Source: Actinacidiphila paucisporea (GTDB lineage Bacteria; Actinomycetota; Actinomycetes; Streptomycetales; Streptomycetaceae). From it: a stretch of DNA of 64,000 nt. The stretch's first letter is position 1. Every line of letters starts with the position of its first letter. Location: the NCBI RefSeq assembly GCF_900142575.1, contig NZ_FRBI01000006.1, positions 180,418 through 244,417 of the forward strand, written 5' to 3'. Below the pieces are notes generated by a model. The model worked only from the letters and a program-made list of their open reading frames with translations, ran no database searches and was not told where the DNA came from. Below are positions 22,318-31,003 of this stretch, in pieces. The position numbers and the translations under genes were made by a program.

Positions 22318-23465
22318 ACCTGCTCCTCAGTAGTGCGGTGTTCCTTGGTGCTGTGCTCCTTGGTGCTGTGCTCCTTGAAGACGGCTCGCGCCGCGTCCAG
22401 GAACGCGTCGTTCTCGGCGGGCGTGCCGACCGAGACCCGCAGCCAGCCGGGCACGCCGTTGTCCCGTACCAGCACGCCGTGGGCGAGCACCGCCTCCCAC
22501 GCGGTGTGGCTGTCGGCGAACCGGCCGAACTGCACGAAATTCGCGTCGGAGTCGACCACCTCGTAGCCGGTGGCGCGCAACTCGCGGACCACCCGGTCGC
22601 GTTCGTCCTTCAGCTGGTTCACGTAGCCGAGCAGCGTGTCGGTGTACTCCAGCGCGGCCAGCGCGGTCGCCTGGGTGACCGCGGACAGGTGGTAGGGCAG
22701 CCGGACGATCTGCACCGCATCGACCACGGCGGGGTCGGCGGCCAGGTAGCCCAACCGCAGCCCGGCGGCGCCGAAGGCCTTGGACATGGTGCGGGTCAGC
22801 ACCAGGTGGGGCCGGCCCTCGATGAGCGGCAGCAGCGACGGCCGGTGCGAGAACTCGCCGTAGGCCTCGTCCACCACGACCAGGCAGGGGCGGGCGGCCT
22901 GCGCCGCCTCGTACAGCTCCACCACCGTCTCCGCGGCGACCGCGGTGCCGGTCGGGTTGTTGGGCGAGCAGACGAAGACGACCTCGGGGCGGCGCTCGGC
23001 GATCTCCCGCACGGCCGCGGCCACGTCGATGGTGAAGTCGGCCCTGCGCGGCCCGGAGATCCAGCCGGTACCGGTGCCGCGGGAGATCAGCGCGTGCATC
23101 GAGTACGACGGCTCGAAGCCGATCGCCCGGCGGCCGGGGCCGCCGAAGGTCTGCAGCAGCTGCTGGATGATCTCGTTGGACCCGTTCGCCGCCCAGACCT
23201 GGGCCAGGCCGACCCGGTGGCCGGCGGTCCTGCTGAGATACGCCGCGAGCGCGGTGCGCAGCTCGACCGCGTCCCGGTCCGGGTAGCGGTTCAGGCCGCG
23301 CGCGGCCTCCGCGACCCGCTCGGCGATCCTGGCGACCAGGGCCTCGGGCAGCGGGTACGGGTTCTCGTTGGTGTTCAGCCGCACGGCGACATCCAGCTGC
23401 GGGGCCCCGTAAGGGGACTGGCCGCGCAGCTCGTCCCGGATGGGCAGGTCCTCGATGCGCGTCAC
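22314..23465 (-). CDS. hisC: Histidinol-phosphate aminotransferase
   Basis: HisC is the PLP aminotransferase that makes histidinol phosphate from imidazole acetol phosphate. The 383-residue protein shows [27 protein letters not shown], the PLP lysine in [10 protein letters not shown], and RLGYL. The GTG at 23465 overlaps the hisD TGA by four bases. The last dozen or so residues carry a KEHST tandem repeat beyond the normal fold end. Confidence 0.96.
   Translation of the reverse strand: MTRIEDLPIRDELRGQSPYGAPQLDVAVRLNTNENPYPLPEALVARIAERVAEAARGLNRYPDRDAVELRTALAAYLSRTAGHRVGLAQVWAANGSNEIIQQLLQTFGGPGRRAIGFEPSYSMHALISRGTGTGWISGPRRADFTIDVAAAVREIAERRPEVVFVCSPNNPTGTAVAAETVVELYEAAQAARPCLVVVDEAYGEFSHRPSLLPLIEGRPHLVLTRTMSKAFGAAGLRLGYLAADPAVVDAVQIVRLPYHLSAVTQATALAALEYTDTLLGYVNQLKDERDRVVRELRATGYEVVDSDANFVQFGRFADSHTAWEAVLAHGVLVRDNGVPGWLRVSVGTPAENDAFLDAARAVFKEHSTKEHSTKEHRTTEEQV
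22342..22378. repeat. 15-bp tandem repeat in the 3' end of hisC
   Basis: About 2.5 copies of a 15-base unit (TCCTTGGTGCTGTGC on the plus strand) encode [13 protein letters not shown] at the C-terminus of HisC. The unit is a multiple of three, so copy number can change without a frameshift. Confidence 0.8.
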
Positions 23466-24778
23466 GCGGCGTCCCCTCCGCCGAACCGCACCCGTACCGC
23501 CTCGCCGTGCGCGGGTAGGTCCTCGGCGTTCGCGAGCGTCACCACGTGGGCGGCGACCTCGGCCAGCGCGTCGCGCGAGTAGTCCACCACGTGGATGCCG
23601 CGCAGGAAGGACTGCACGGACAGGCCCGAGGAGTGGCAGGCGCAACCGCCGGTGGGCAGCACGTGGTTGGACCCGGCGCAGTAGTCGCCGAGCGAGACCG
23701 GGGCGTGCGGGCCGACGAAGACCGCGCCGGCGTTGCGCACCCGGGCGGCGGTCGCTGCGGCGTCCCTGGTCTGGATCTCCAGGTGCTCGGCCGCGTAGGC
23801 GTCCACCACCGCGAGGCCCTGGTCGAGCGTGTCGACCAGCACGGTCGCGGACTGGCGGCCGGACAGCGCGGCGGTGATCCGCTCGCGGTGCCTGGCCGCG
23901 GCGACCTGCACGTCCAGCTGCTTGTCGACCGCGTCGGCCAGCTCGGGCGAGGTGGTGACCAGCACCGCGGCGGCCAGCGGGTCGTGCTCGGCCTGGCTGA
24001 TCAGGTCGGCGGCGACGAAGGCGGGGTCGGCGGAGTCGTCGGCGAGGACCGCGATCTCGGTGGGCCCGGCCTCGGCGTCGATGCCGACGCGGCCCTTGAG
24101 CAGCCGCTTGGCGGCGGCCACGTAGATGTTGCCGGGGCCTGTGACCAGATTCACCGGGCGGCAGTCCTCGGTGCCGTAGGCGAACATCGCGATCGCCTGC
24201 GCGCCGCCGGTCGCGTAGACCTCGGTCACACCGAGCAGGGCGCAGGCGGCCAGGATGGTGGGGTGGGGCAGGCCGCCGAAGGCCTTCTGCGGGGGCGAGG
24301 CCACCGCGATGCCCTCGACGCCGGCCTCTTGGGCGGGCACCACGTTCATCACCACGGAGGACGGGTAGACCGCCAGGCCGCCGGGCACGTACAGCCCGAC
24401 CCGCTCGACCGGCACCCACCGCTCGGTGACCGTGCCGCCGGGCACCACCTGGGTGGTGACGTCGGTGCGGCGCTGCTCGCGGTGCACGATCCTGGTCCGC
24501 CGCACCGACTCCTCCAGCGCGGCCCTGACGGCCGGGTCGAGGTCGGCCAGCGAGCTCTCCAGCGCCGCCGCGGGCACCCGCAGCGAGGCGGGGCGCACCC
24601 CGTCGAAGCGCTCCCCGTGGTCGAGCACCGCCGCCGAGCCCCGACGGCGCACGTCCTCGCAGATCGGCCGCACTGCCTCCAGCGCGGCCTCCACGTCGAA
24701 GTCGGCACGGGGCAGCAGGTCGCGGTCGATGCCGCCCTCGGGGAAGGCGGCGCCGCGCAGGTCGATTCGGGAGATCAC
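23462..24778 (-). CDS. hisD: Histidinol dehydrogenase
   Basis: HisD oxidises histidinol to histidine in two NAD-dependent steps. The 438-residue zinc enzyme has [21 protein letters not shown], the catalytic pair in YAAEHLEIQ, and [11 protein letters not shown]. It is the first gene of the his operon. The GTG at 24778 lies seven bases after TACACT, a likely -10 element, so the mRNA may be leaderless. No attenuator or leader peptide is evident. Confidence 0.97.
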   Translation of the reverse strand: MISRIDLRGAAFPEGGIDRDLLPRADFDVEAALEAVRPICEDVRRRGSAAVLDHGERFDGVRPASLRVPAAALESSLADLDPAVRAALEESVRRTRIVHREQRRTDVTTQVVPGGTVTERWVPVERVGLYVPGGLAVYPSSVVMNVVPAQEAGVEGIAVASPPQKAFGGLPHPTILAACALLGVTEVYATGGAQAIAMFAYGTEDCRPVNLVTGPGNIYVAAAKRLLKGRVGIDAEAGPTEIAVLADDSADPAFVAADLISQAEHDPLAAAVLVTTSPELADAVDKQLDVQVAAARHRERITAALSGRQSATVLVDTLDQGLAVVDAYAAEHLEIQTRDAAATAARVRNAGAVFVGPHAPVSLGDYCAGSNHVLPTGGCACHSSGLSVQSFLRGIHVVDYSRDALAEVAAHVVTLANAEDLPAHGEAVRVRFGGGDAA

Positions 24779-24893
24779 CCTGCCAAGTGTAGAGACCCAG
24801 GTCTGCGGGCCGGTCGCAGGTTCCACTCCGTGATACGCCGCTGTCGCCCCGACCCGCTACGGTGTGCGGCGCGACGACGGGGAGGGGAATCGG

Positions 24894-26501
24894 ATGGCAG
24901 GGGCGGCCGGCGGGGCACCGCCGGATGACTGGACGCCGGTGGAACGCCGCATGTGGCAGGCCTTCCGCGAGGGCCGCACCTGCGACCTGCGCACCGGGCG
25001 CGCCGCCCCGGACGACCCTCCCCCGTGGCTGGGCCCGGGGGCACCCCAGGACGACCCCGGCTGGGGCGTCGGCCGTACCGTGCGCGCCCAGGCTGTCGCG
25101 GAGCTGCTGCTCGACGGGCCGCCCGCGGTGCCGGGGCGGGTGGCGGCGCTGAAACTCGCCGGGATGCGGATCAGCGGGCGGCTGATGCTCTCCGGCGGCA
25201 CGGTGACGCCGTACGTCCAGCTCGACGACTGCCGCTTCGACGACCCGCTGATGCTCCAGGAGTGCCGGGTCGGCAGCATGCGCATGGTGCGCTGCCGGAT
25301 GCCCAGGATCGAAGCGGCCAGGATCCAGGTCGGCGGCGACCTGCACCTGCCGCAGTGCCTGGTCACCGGGGGTATCCGGATGGCCGACGCGCAGATAGGC
25401 ACCGACCTGCTGCTCAACCAGCTCACCGTGCGGCGCGGCCGGGCCGCCCAGGCGTTCGCCGCGGACGGGCTGACCGTCGGCCAGGACGTCGACGCCGAAC
25501 TCATCGACGTCACCGGGGAGTTCAGCCTGCGCAGCGCCCGCATCGGCGGTCGGCTCAGCCTGCGCGGCGCGACCCTGCGCAATCCCGACGGCCGGCAGGC
25601 ACTCAACGCCGCCCGTATCGCCGTCGAGCACACGCTGTACCTGTCCGGCGGGTGGAACGCCAGGAGCGCCGGCGGCTCGTCCGCGCCGCCGCCGGAAGGC
25701 GTCACCGTGCGGGACTTCACCTGCCACGGCGGGCTCCGCCTCGACGACGGGCGGTTCGGCAACGCGATGATCATCAGCCGGGCGCGCTTCTCGCTGACCG
25801 GCGACCAGCAGGTCTCGCTGCGGCGCATCCAGACGCCCGAGCTGTGCTTCACGCTGCCGCGGGCGCCGGAGGGCCCCGTCGTGCTGTCCGGCTCGAAGAT
25901 CGGCAAGCTCAACGACGCCGTGGGTGCGTGGCCCGCGCCCGGGCGGCTGCGGATGACCGGCTTCAGCTACGACACCCTCACCCCGCTCGCCGAATTCCCG
26001 CTCCGCGAACGGCTCGCCTGGCTCCGGGCGGCGACCCCGGAGTTCCGGCCCGAGCCGTACGAGCGGCTGGCCGCGGCGCTGCGGGCCGCGGGCGAGGACG
26101 CGGAGGCCCGCGAGGTGCTGCTCGCCCGGCAGCGCCGCCGCCGCGACACGCTGCCGGTCGCCGGCCGCGTCTGGGGCTGGCTCCAGGACATCACCGTCGG
26201 CTACGGCTACCGCCCGGGCCGCGCCGCGGTCTGGATGGGGGTGCTCTGGGCGCTGGGCGCGCTCTACTTCGCCCTCCACCACGCTCCCCCGGCGGCGGAC
26301 GCGGGCGGTTACCGGCCGCACTGGAGTCCGGCCCTCTACGCCCTGGACCTGCTCCTGCCGGTCATCGACCTGGGCCAGGACAACGCGTGGCGCGAGTCCG
26401 GGTCCGCGCAATGGGTCGCCTCCCTCCTCACCCTCCTCGGCTGGATGCTCGCCACCACCGCCGCGGCCGGCGCTACCCGCCTCCTGCGCCGGTCCTCCTG
26501 A
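24894..26501 (+). CDS. Actinomycete membrane protein with repeat domain, function unknown
   Basis: The 535-residue protein starts after a strong GGGGAGGGG ribosome site. Residues 70-330 contain loosely repeated strands ([47 protein letters not shown]) that look like a beta-helix of about 20-residue rungs. A basic helical linker follows, then two membrane helices near residues 440 and 515. Relatives in Streptomyces are often labelled 'membrane-associated oxidoreductase', but no cofactor motif is visible. It diverges from hisD. Confidence 0.75.
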   Translation: MAGAAGGAPPDDWTPVERRMWQAFREGRTCDLRTGRAAPDDPPPWLGPGAPQDDPGWGVGRTVRAQAVAELLLDGPPAVPGRVAALKLAGMRISGRLMLSGGTVTPYVQLDDCRFDDPLMLQECRVGSMRMVRCRMPRIEAARIQVGGDLHLPQCLVTGGIRMADAQIGTDLLLNQLTVRRGRAAQAFAADGLTVGQDVDAELIDVTGEFSLRSARIGGRLSLRGATLRNPDGRQALNAARIAVEHTLYLSGGWNARSAGGSSAPPPEGVTVRDFTCHGGLRLDDGRFGNAMIISRARFSLTGDQQVSLRRIQTPELCFTLPRAPEGPVVLSGSKIGKLNDAVGAWPAPGRLRMTGFSYDTLTPLAEFPLRERLAWLRAATPEFRPEPYERLAAALRAAGEDAEAREVLLARQRRRRDTLPVAGRVWGWLQDITVGYGYRPGRAAVWMGVLWALGALYFALHHAPPAADAGGYRPHWSPALYALDLLLPVIDLGQDNAWRESGSAQWVASLLTLLGWMLATTAAAGATRLLRRSS

Positions 26502-26614
26502 TCCCGGGTGCCCCCGCCCCGCCCTCCCCCCGGCCGCCGGGGACGGGGCCGGCCCCCTGGGGGAGAGGGAAAGGGGCGTACTGGCCCGCGGAAGAGGCCG
26601 TACGCTGGCTCACT

Positions 26615-27334
26615 GTGACCGATCGGATTCCGCTCTTCCCCCTGGGTACCGCACTGTTCCCCGGCCTCGTGCTCCCGCTGAACGTCTTCGAGGAGCGCTA
26701 CCGCGCCCTGGTGGCGGATCTGCTGGCCCTCCCGGAGGACGCCCCGCGGCGATTCGGCGTGGTCGCGATCAAGAACGGCCAGGAGGTGGCCCCCACGGGG
26801 CAGGAGGGCAGGGCCGCGGGCCCGGCCGCGGGCCTCGGCGAGGACCCGCTCGCCGCCCTGCACGGCATCGGGTGCATCGCGGACGCGACGGGTATCGCCG
26901 AGCGCGACGACGGCGGCTACGAGCTGGTCGCCACCGGCCTGCTCCGCTTCAAGCTGCTCTCGCTGGACGCCAGCGGCCCGTTTCTGACCGCGGAGATCGA
27001 GGAGATCCCGGAGGACCCGGGCGGGGGCGCGGGTGCGCTGGCCGCGGAGGTGACGCGGGTGTTCGGCGCGTACCAGAAGCGGCTGGCGGGCGCGCGGGAG
27101 CGCACCCTGGCGCCGGGCCAGGACTTCCCCGACGACCCGACCGTGCTGTCGTACCTGGTCGCGGCCGCGCTGATCGCGGAGACGCCGACGAAGCAGGCGC
27201 TGCTCGAACAGCCGAGCAGTGCGGCCCGGCTGGCCGCGGAGCTGCGGCTGCTGCGCCGCGAGACCGCGGTCATGGAGAAGCTTCCGTCGCTGCCCGCGGT
27301 CGATCTGACCAGCCAGCCGATCAGTGCGAACTGA
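26615..27334 (+). CDS. LON substrate-binding domain protein
   Basis: The 239-residue protein consists of the N-terminal domain of Lon protease (IPLFPLGTALFPGLVLPLNV, then FEERYRALV) with no ATPase or protease domain. Such stand-alone LON domains are widespread in actinomycetes; their role is unclear. The GTG at 26615 is eight bases after TACGCT, which suggests a leaderless transcript. The ybaK-like gene starts one base after its stop. Confidence 0.88.
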   Translation: MTDRIPLFPLGTALFPGLVLPLNVFEERYRALVADLLALPEDAPRRFGVVAIKNGQEVAPTGQEGRAAGPAAGLGEDPLAALHGIGCIADATGIAERDDGGYELVATGLLRFKLLSLDASGPFLTAEIEEIPEDPGGGAGALAAEVTRVFGAYQKRLAGARERTLAPGQDFPDDPTVLSYLVAAALIAETPTKQALLEQPSSAARLAAELRLLRRETAVMEKLPSLPAVDLTSQPISAN

Positions 27335-27335
27335 C

Positions 27336-27837
27336 GTGGGCGGGAAGAGGGGCGGCTCCGCCGGGGGGACTCCCGCGACGGTCGCGCTGGAGAAGGCCGG
27401 CGTGGCCTTCACCCTGCACGCCTACGAGCACGACGGCTCGTCCGGACTGTCCTACGGCGACGAGGCCGCAGCCGCCCTCGGGACAAGCCCCGAGCGGGTG
27501 TTCAAGACGCTGATCGCGGAGGTCGACGGCGTCCTGACCGTCGCGGTCGTCCCGGTCGCCGGCTCACTCGACCTCAAGGCACTGGCCACGGCGGCCGGCG
27601 GCAAGCGGGCCGCGATGGCGGACCCGGCAGTGGCCGAACGCACCACCGGCTACGTCCTGGGCGGCATCTCCCCCCTGGGCCAGCGCAAGCGCCTCCCCAC
27701 GGTCCTGGACGCCTCGGCCCTCCCCTTCCCGACGATCTTCGTCTCCGCGGGCAAGCGCGGCCGCGAAGTCGAGCTGGCGCCCGCCGACCTCCAAGCCCTG
27801 ACGTCCGCGACGTCCGCCCCCATCGGCCGCCCCTTAG
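27336..27837 (+). CDS. Cys-tRNA(Pro)/aminoacyl-tRNA deacylase (YbaK family), expected stop out of frame
   Basis: YbaK proteins hydrolyse mis-charged aminoacyl-tRNAs such as Cys-tRNA(Pro). The first 166 codons give a complete domain (TPATVALEKAGVAFTLHAYE, FKTLIA, KRAAMADPA, GGISPLGQRKRLP). The family usually ends here, but the TAG at 27835-27837 is one base out of frame after a CCCC run. The frame then stays open to 29309, through repeats and antisense to two minus-strand genes. One base fewer in the C-run would restore a normal 166-residue protein. I therefore give the coordinates of the probable ancestral gene; the true end is uncertain. Confidence 0.75.
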
Positions 27838-27882
27838 CCCCTGCGCGTCGGGGGGCCGCCCCCCAGGGGCGCGTGGGGGCCT

Positions 27883-28026
27883 GCGCGACCAGCCGTCAAC
27901 CGGCGCACGGGTCGCCACCGACCCGAAGGGGCTGCTCGGTCCGCGTCGGACCACCGCCCGGTGATGGGCTGGGCGCGCAGTTCCCCGCGCCCCTGACGTG
28001 GTGGCCGCCCGTCACCACACAACGGC
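27883..28026. repeat. Intergenic repeat unit A
   Basis: This is the first of two units of about 144 bases, repeated at a 202-base offset and nearly identical by eye. It starts GCGCGACCAGCCGTC and ends CACAACGGC. It contains a hairpin core with arms GGGCGCG (27971-27977) and CGCGCCC (27987-27993) around CAGTTCCCC. It lies in the 443-base gap after ybaK; the rest of the gap is similar GC-rich sequence with no gene. Confidence 0.8.
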
Positions 28027-28084
28027 CCCGACCTAGGAGCCCCCTCCGCCCTGGAGGGCAACCCCCCCAGGGGAGCGGGGAACG

Positions 28085-28227
28085 GCGCGACCAGCCGTCG
28101 ACCGACTGCACGTCGCCACCGGCCCGAAGGGGCTGCTCGGTCCGTACCGGACCACCGCCCGGTGACGGGCCGGGCGCGCAGTTCCCCGCGCCCCTGAGGC
28201 GGTGGCCGCCCGTCGCCGCACAACGGC
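28085..28227. repeat. Intergenic repeat unit B
   Basis: This is the second copy of the unit at 27883-28026, with the same hairpin core at 28172-28193. The family resembles the dispersed intergenic repeats with the core GCGCAGTTCCCCGCGCCC that are common in Streptomyces genomes. Confidence 0.8.
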
Positions 28228-28280
28228 ACCGGCCGGCTGGGCACGCAGATTCGGCACCCCGCAGGGGGTGGGCCCCCGGG

Positions 28281-28940
28281 CTATTCGTCCTGGGCCGGAG
28301 GGGGCGGCGGCGGTGGGGGCCACTGCGGGGTCTGGGAGTCGGCGAAGTCCGTATCGTGCGGCTCACGCGGGCCGAAGGCGGAGGTCAGCGCCAGGTGGAC
28401 GATCATCGCCGCGACGGACCATGCGACGAGCGCGGACTTGGCCCGCAGTTCGAGGGGCGCGTCGAAGACGACCTTCGGGCCGACCGCCGTGGCGTGAGCC
28501 ACGATGTCGGTGTCGGGACCGAGCCAGACGCCGAGGCGCCAGCCGACGACGGAGGCCAGGATGCCGCCGGCGGCGAGGCCGAGGACGACGCCGACCCCGC
28601 CGCGGCGGTAGCGCCAGAAGACCGCCGCGGCGGTGAGCACGCCGAGCCCGGCGGCGATGAGCGCGAAGGCGCCGTCGCCGCCGATCGCCTCCTCGCCCTC
28701 GGTGTCCTTGAGGTAGACCGCCTTGCCGTCGGAGACCAGCGGGACGCGGGGCGACAGCCACAGCCAGAGCAGGCCGAGCGCGATTCCGCACACCGTGACC
28801 AGCAGCGCGACGAGCGCGCCTCTGCCGACCTCGGAGAGCACCGCCTTCCTGCGGTCCCCGCCCTTGCCGGGGCCGGACCCGGGGCCCGGATCGGGCGGCA
28901 GGTGCGGCGAGTGGTCGTGGGGAGTCAGGGGAGCGGTCAC
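28281..28940 (-). CDS. DUF2567-like membrane protein
   Basis: The 219-residue protein has a Pro/Gly-rich cytoplasmic N-terminus, about four membrane helices (residues 38-65, 90-110, 115-140, 168-188) and a proline-rich tail with eight consecutive Pro residues. It fits the actinobacterial DUF2567 family. The function is unknown. It starts 34 bases after the ABC permease gene, so it is probably the third gene of that operon. Confidence 0.75.
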   Translation of the reverse strand: MTAPLTPHDHSPHLPPDPGPGSGPGKGGDRRKAVLSEVGRGALVALLVTVCGIALGLLWLWLSPRVPLVSDGKAVYLKDTEGEEAIGGDGAFALIAAGLGVLTAAAVFWRYRRGGVGVVLGLAAGGILASVVGWRLGVWLGPDTDIVAHATAVGPKVVFDAPLELRAKSALVAWSVAAMIVHLALTSAFGPREPHDTDFADSQTPQWPPPPPPPPAQDE

Positions 28941-28974
28941 CTGCCCATCGTGCCAGGTACGGATGTGGGACGCC

Positions 28975-29811
28975 TCATCGGCAGGCGGCCCTGCGGTAGG
29001 CCCGGGTGGCGACCGCCAGCGAGGCGACGCCGACGGCGGCGCACACCGACAGGTCGCCGAGTACCGCCGCCCAGTCGGTGCCGGCGCTGCCGCCCAGCGT
29101 ACGGGCGAACGCCTCGACGCCGTAGGTGGACGGCAGCAGGTCGCGCACCCAGCCGATGGGCGCGGGAAGGTGCGAGGCGGGCAGTACGCCGAGCAGCAGG
29201 GCCGCGGACATGCCCAGCTGGCCGAAGAGCGTGGCGATCTCCTGGCGGGGCGCCAGCAGCCCGAGGGCGGCCCCGAGGCCGGACAGGGCGGCGCCGGCCA
29301 GCGGGATGACCACGGCGAGCACCCACAAGGTGGTGAGCGTCAGGTGGAAGAGCACGCACCCGACGATCGCGGTGAGCAGCGTGCCGGGCACGGTGAAGGA
29401 CGCGTAGGCGCCGGCCGCGCCCAGGACGACGGCGGCGGGCGGCACCGGCAGGGTGGCGTAGTGGTCGAGGCCGCCGGAGGCCCGCAGCTGCCCGAAGTAC
29501 TGCGCCAGCAGGTTGAGGGCGACGAAGGCCACGACGAGGACGCTGGAGCCGGCGACGACGGCCCGTGCGGCCTCGCCGTCGCCCGCGTCGACGACGCCGC
29601 GCATCATGACCATGATCCCGACGGACTGGAAGGTGGCCACGAACAACAGCGGGATCCGCGCCACCCGGGCGCGGGAGAGCTGCGCCCGGTAGACGGCCGC
29701 GAAGGCGGACCAGAACCGCGCGCGGGGCGCGAGCGGCGCGGCCTCCCCGGCGTTCACGGTGCCGACGGCGGCCCCGCCCCGCCCGGGCCCGGTCTGTGCG
29801 ATGACGGTCAT
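28975..29811 (-). CDS. ABC-2 type transporter permease
   Basis: The 278-residue protein has about six membrane helices starting near residue 50 and fits the ABC-2 permease family that works with a separate ATPase to export drugs, polysaccharides or lipids. GGGAGG lies six bases before the ATG. The ATPase gene ends 67 bases upstream. The substrate cannot be deduced. Confidence 0.88.
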   Translation of the reverse strand: MTVIAQTGPGRGGAAVGTVNAGEAAPLAPRARFWSAFAAVYRAQLSRARVARIPLLFVATFQSVGIMVMMRGVVDAGDGEAARAVVAGSSVLVVAFVALNLLAQYFGQLRASGGLDHYATLPVPPAAVVLGAAGAYASFTVPGTLLTAIVGCVLFHLTLTTLWVLAVVIPLAGAALSGLGAALGLLAPRQEIATLFGQLGMSAALLLGVLPASHLPAPIGWVRDLLPSTYGVEAFARTLGGSAGTDWAAVLGDLSVCAAVGVASLAVATRAYRRAACR

Positions 29812-29878
29812 CTGCGGCCTCCCGGCCTGGGAGCCGGGCCGGCCGGGACCGGTGCGCCCGTGCGGCGGCGAACCGTGT

Positions 29879-30931
29879 TCACGATTTCACCAGGCCCTTC
29901 GAGCGGCCGCCCAGGGCCAGGTAGACGTCTTCCAGGCTGGGGGTGGCCAGCGTGAAGTCGTCCAGGGAGGCGTAGGCGGGGCCGGCGGTGAGCTGGGCGA
30001 CGGTGGTGCGGGCGTGGTCGTGGGGCAGGCGCAGGGTCCAGCGGCGGCCTGCGATGTCGGCCAGCGGGTGGAGCGCGGCGATCTCCGGGAGGTCGAGCGG
30101 CGGGTCGGTGCGCCAGACGAGGTCGAGGCGTACCTCGTCGGCGACCAGGGCGCGCAGGCCCGCGGGGGTGTCGCAGGCGATGACCCGGCCGTGGTCGAGC
30201 ACGGCGACCCGGTCCAGCACGGTCTCGGCCTCGATGACGTTGTGCGTGACCAGCAGCACGGTGGCGCCGTTCTCCGTCCTGCGGCGGCCGAGCGCGGCCC
30301 ACACCGCCCGGCGGGCGACCGGGTCCATGCCGGTGGTGGGCTCGTCGAGGACCAGGACGGGCCGCTCCCCCACCAGGGCCGCGGCGAAGCAGGCCAGCCG
30401 GCGCTGGCCGCCGGAGAGGCGCTTGATCGGGCGGGACGCGATCGTGCCGAGTTCGAGCTCGTCGAGCACGGCGTCCCTGGCGGCGCGGGCGGCGGCCGCG
30501 CCCAGGCCGCGCAGCCGCCCGGTGGTCTCGGCGGCCAGCGACACGGTCAGCTCGTCCAGCGCGATGGACTCCTGGCCGAGGTAGCCGATCAGCCGGGCGG
30601 CCCGGTCGGGGTGGCGTACGAGGTCGTGGCCGAGCAGGTCGATGCTGCCCGCGTCCGGCCGCAGCAGGCCGGTGAGCTGGCGTACGAGCGTGGTCTTGCC
30701 GGCCCCGTTGGGACCGAGGATGCCGAACAGCTCGCCGCGCCGCACGTCGAGGTCGATGCCGTCGCTGGCCCGTACGAGGGCGGGCTCGGCGGCGGGGCCG
30801 CGACGGCGCAGCCCGCGGCGGCGCGCGCCGGAGCCGGCCGGGTACGTCCTGATCAGTCCGCGCACGGTACACACCGTGTCGCGGGCCGCGGCGACCGCCG
30901 GGGGCGCCTTGTCCTCCGTGCCCGTGTTCAC
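29879..30931 (-). CDS. ABC transporter ATP-binding protein (ABC-2 exporter)
   Basis: The 350-residue ATPase has Walker A GPNGAGKTT, signature LSGGQRR, Walker B VLVLDEPTTGMDP and the switch histidine in LLVTHN. The C-terminal 90 residues form the extra domain common in DrrA-like exporters. It pairs with the permease at 28975-29811. The GTG at 30931 lies eight bases after TAGTCT, a likely -10 element, suggesting a leaderless start; an upstream GTG or ATG is less likely. Confidence 0.9.
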   Translation of the reverse strand: MNTGTEDKAPPAVAAARDTVCTVRGLIRTYPAGSGARRRGLRRRGPAAEPALVRASDGIDLDVRRGELFGILGPNGAGKTTLVRQLTGLLRPDAGSIDLLGHDLVRHPDRAARLIGYLGQESIALDELTVSLAAETTGRLRGLGAAAARAARDAVLDELELGTIASRPIKRLSGGQRRLACFAAALVGERPVLVLDEPTTGMDPVARRAVWAALGRRRTENGATVLLVTHNVIEAETVLDRVAVLDHGRVIACDTPAGLRALVADEVRLDLVWRTDPPLDLPEIAALHPLADIAGRRWTLRLPHDHARTTVAQLTAGPAYASLDDFTLATPSLEDVYLALGGRSKGLVKS

Positions 30932-31003
30932 GAGGATCGAGACTACGCGGCGCGGACGGCTTGTGGGGCAACGGGGGTTGTACGCAGGGACCCGCACCGC
31001 GGG

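Noticed and set aside
23466-26411. Minus-strand frame extending hisC far upstream
   Set aside because: The extension is antisense or out of frame to hisD and the 24894-26501 gene; HisC starts at the GTG at 23465.
28975-30931. ABC exporter as part of an antibiotic gene cluster
   Set aside because: No biosynthetic genes are nearby; the surroundings are core genome.
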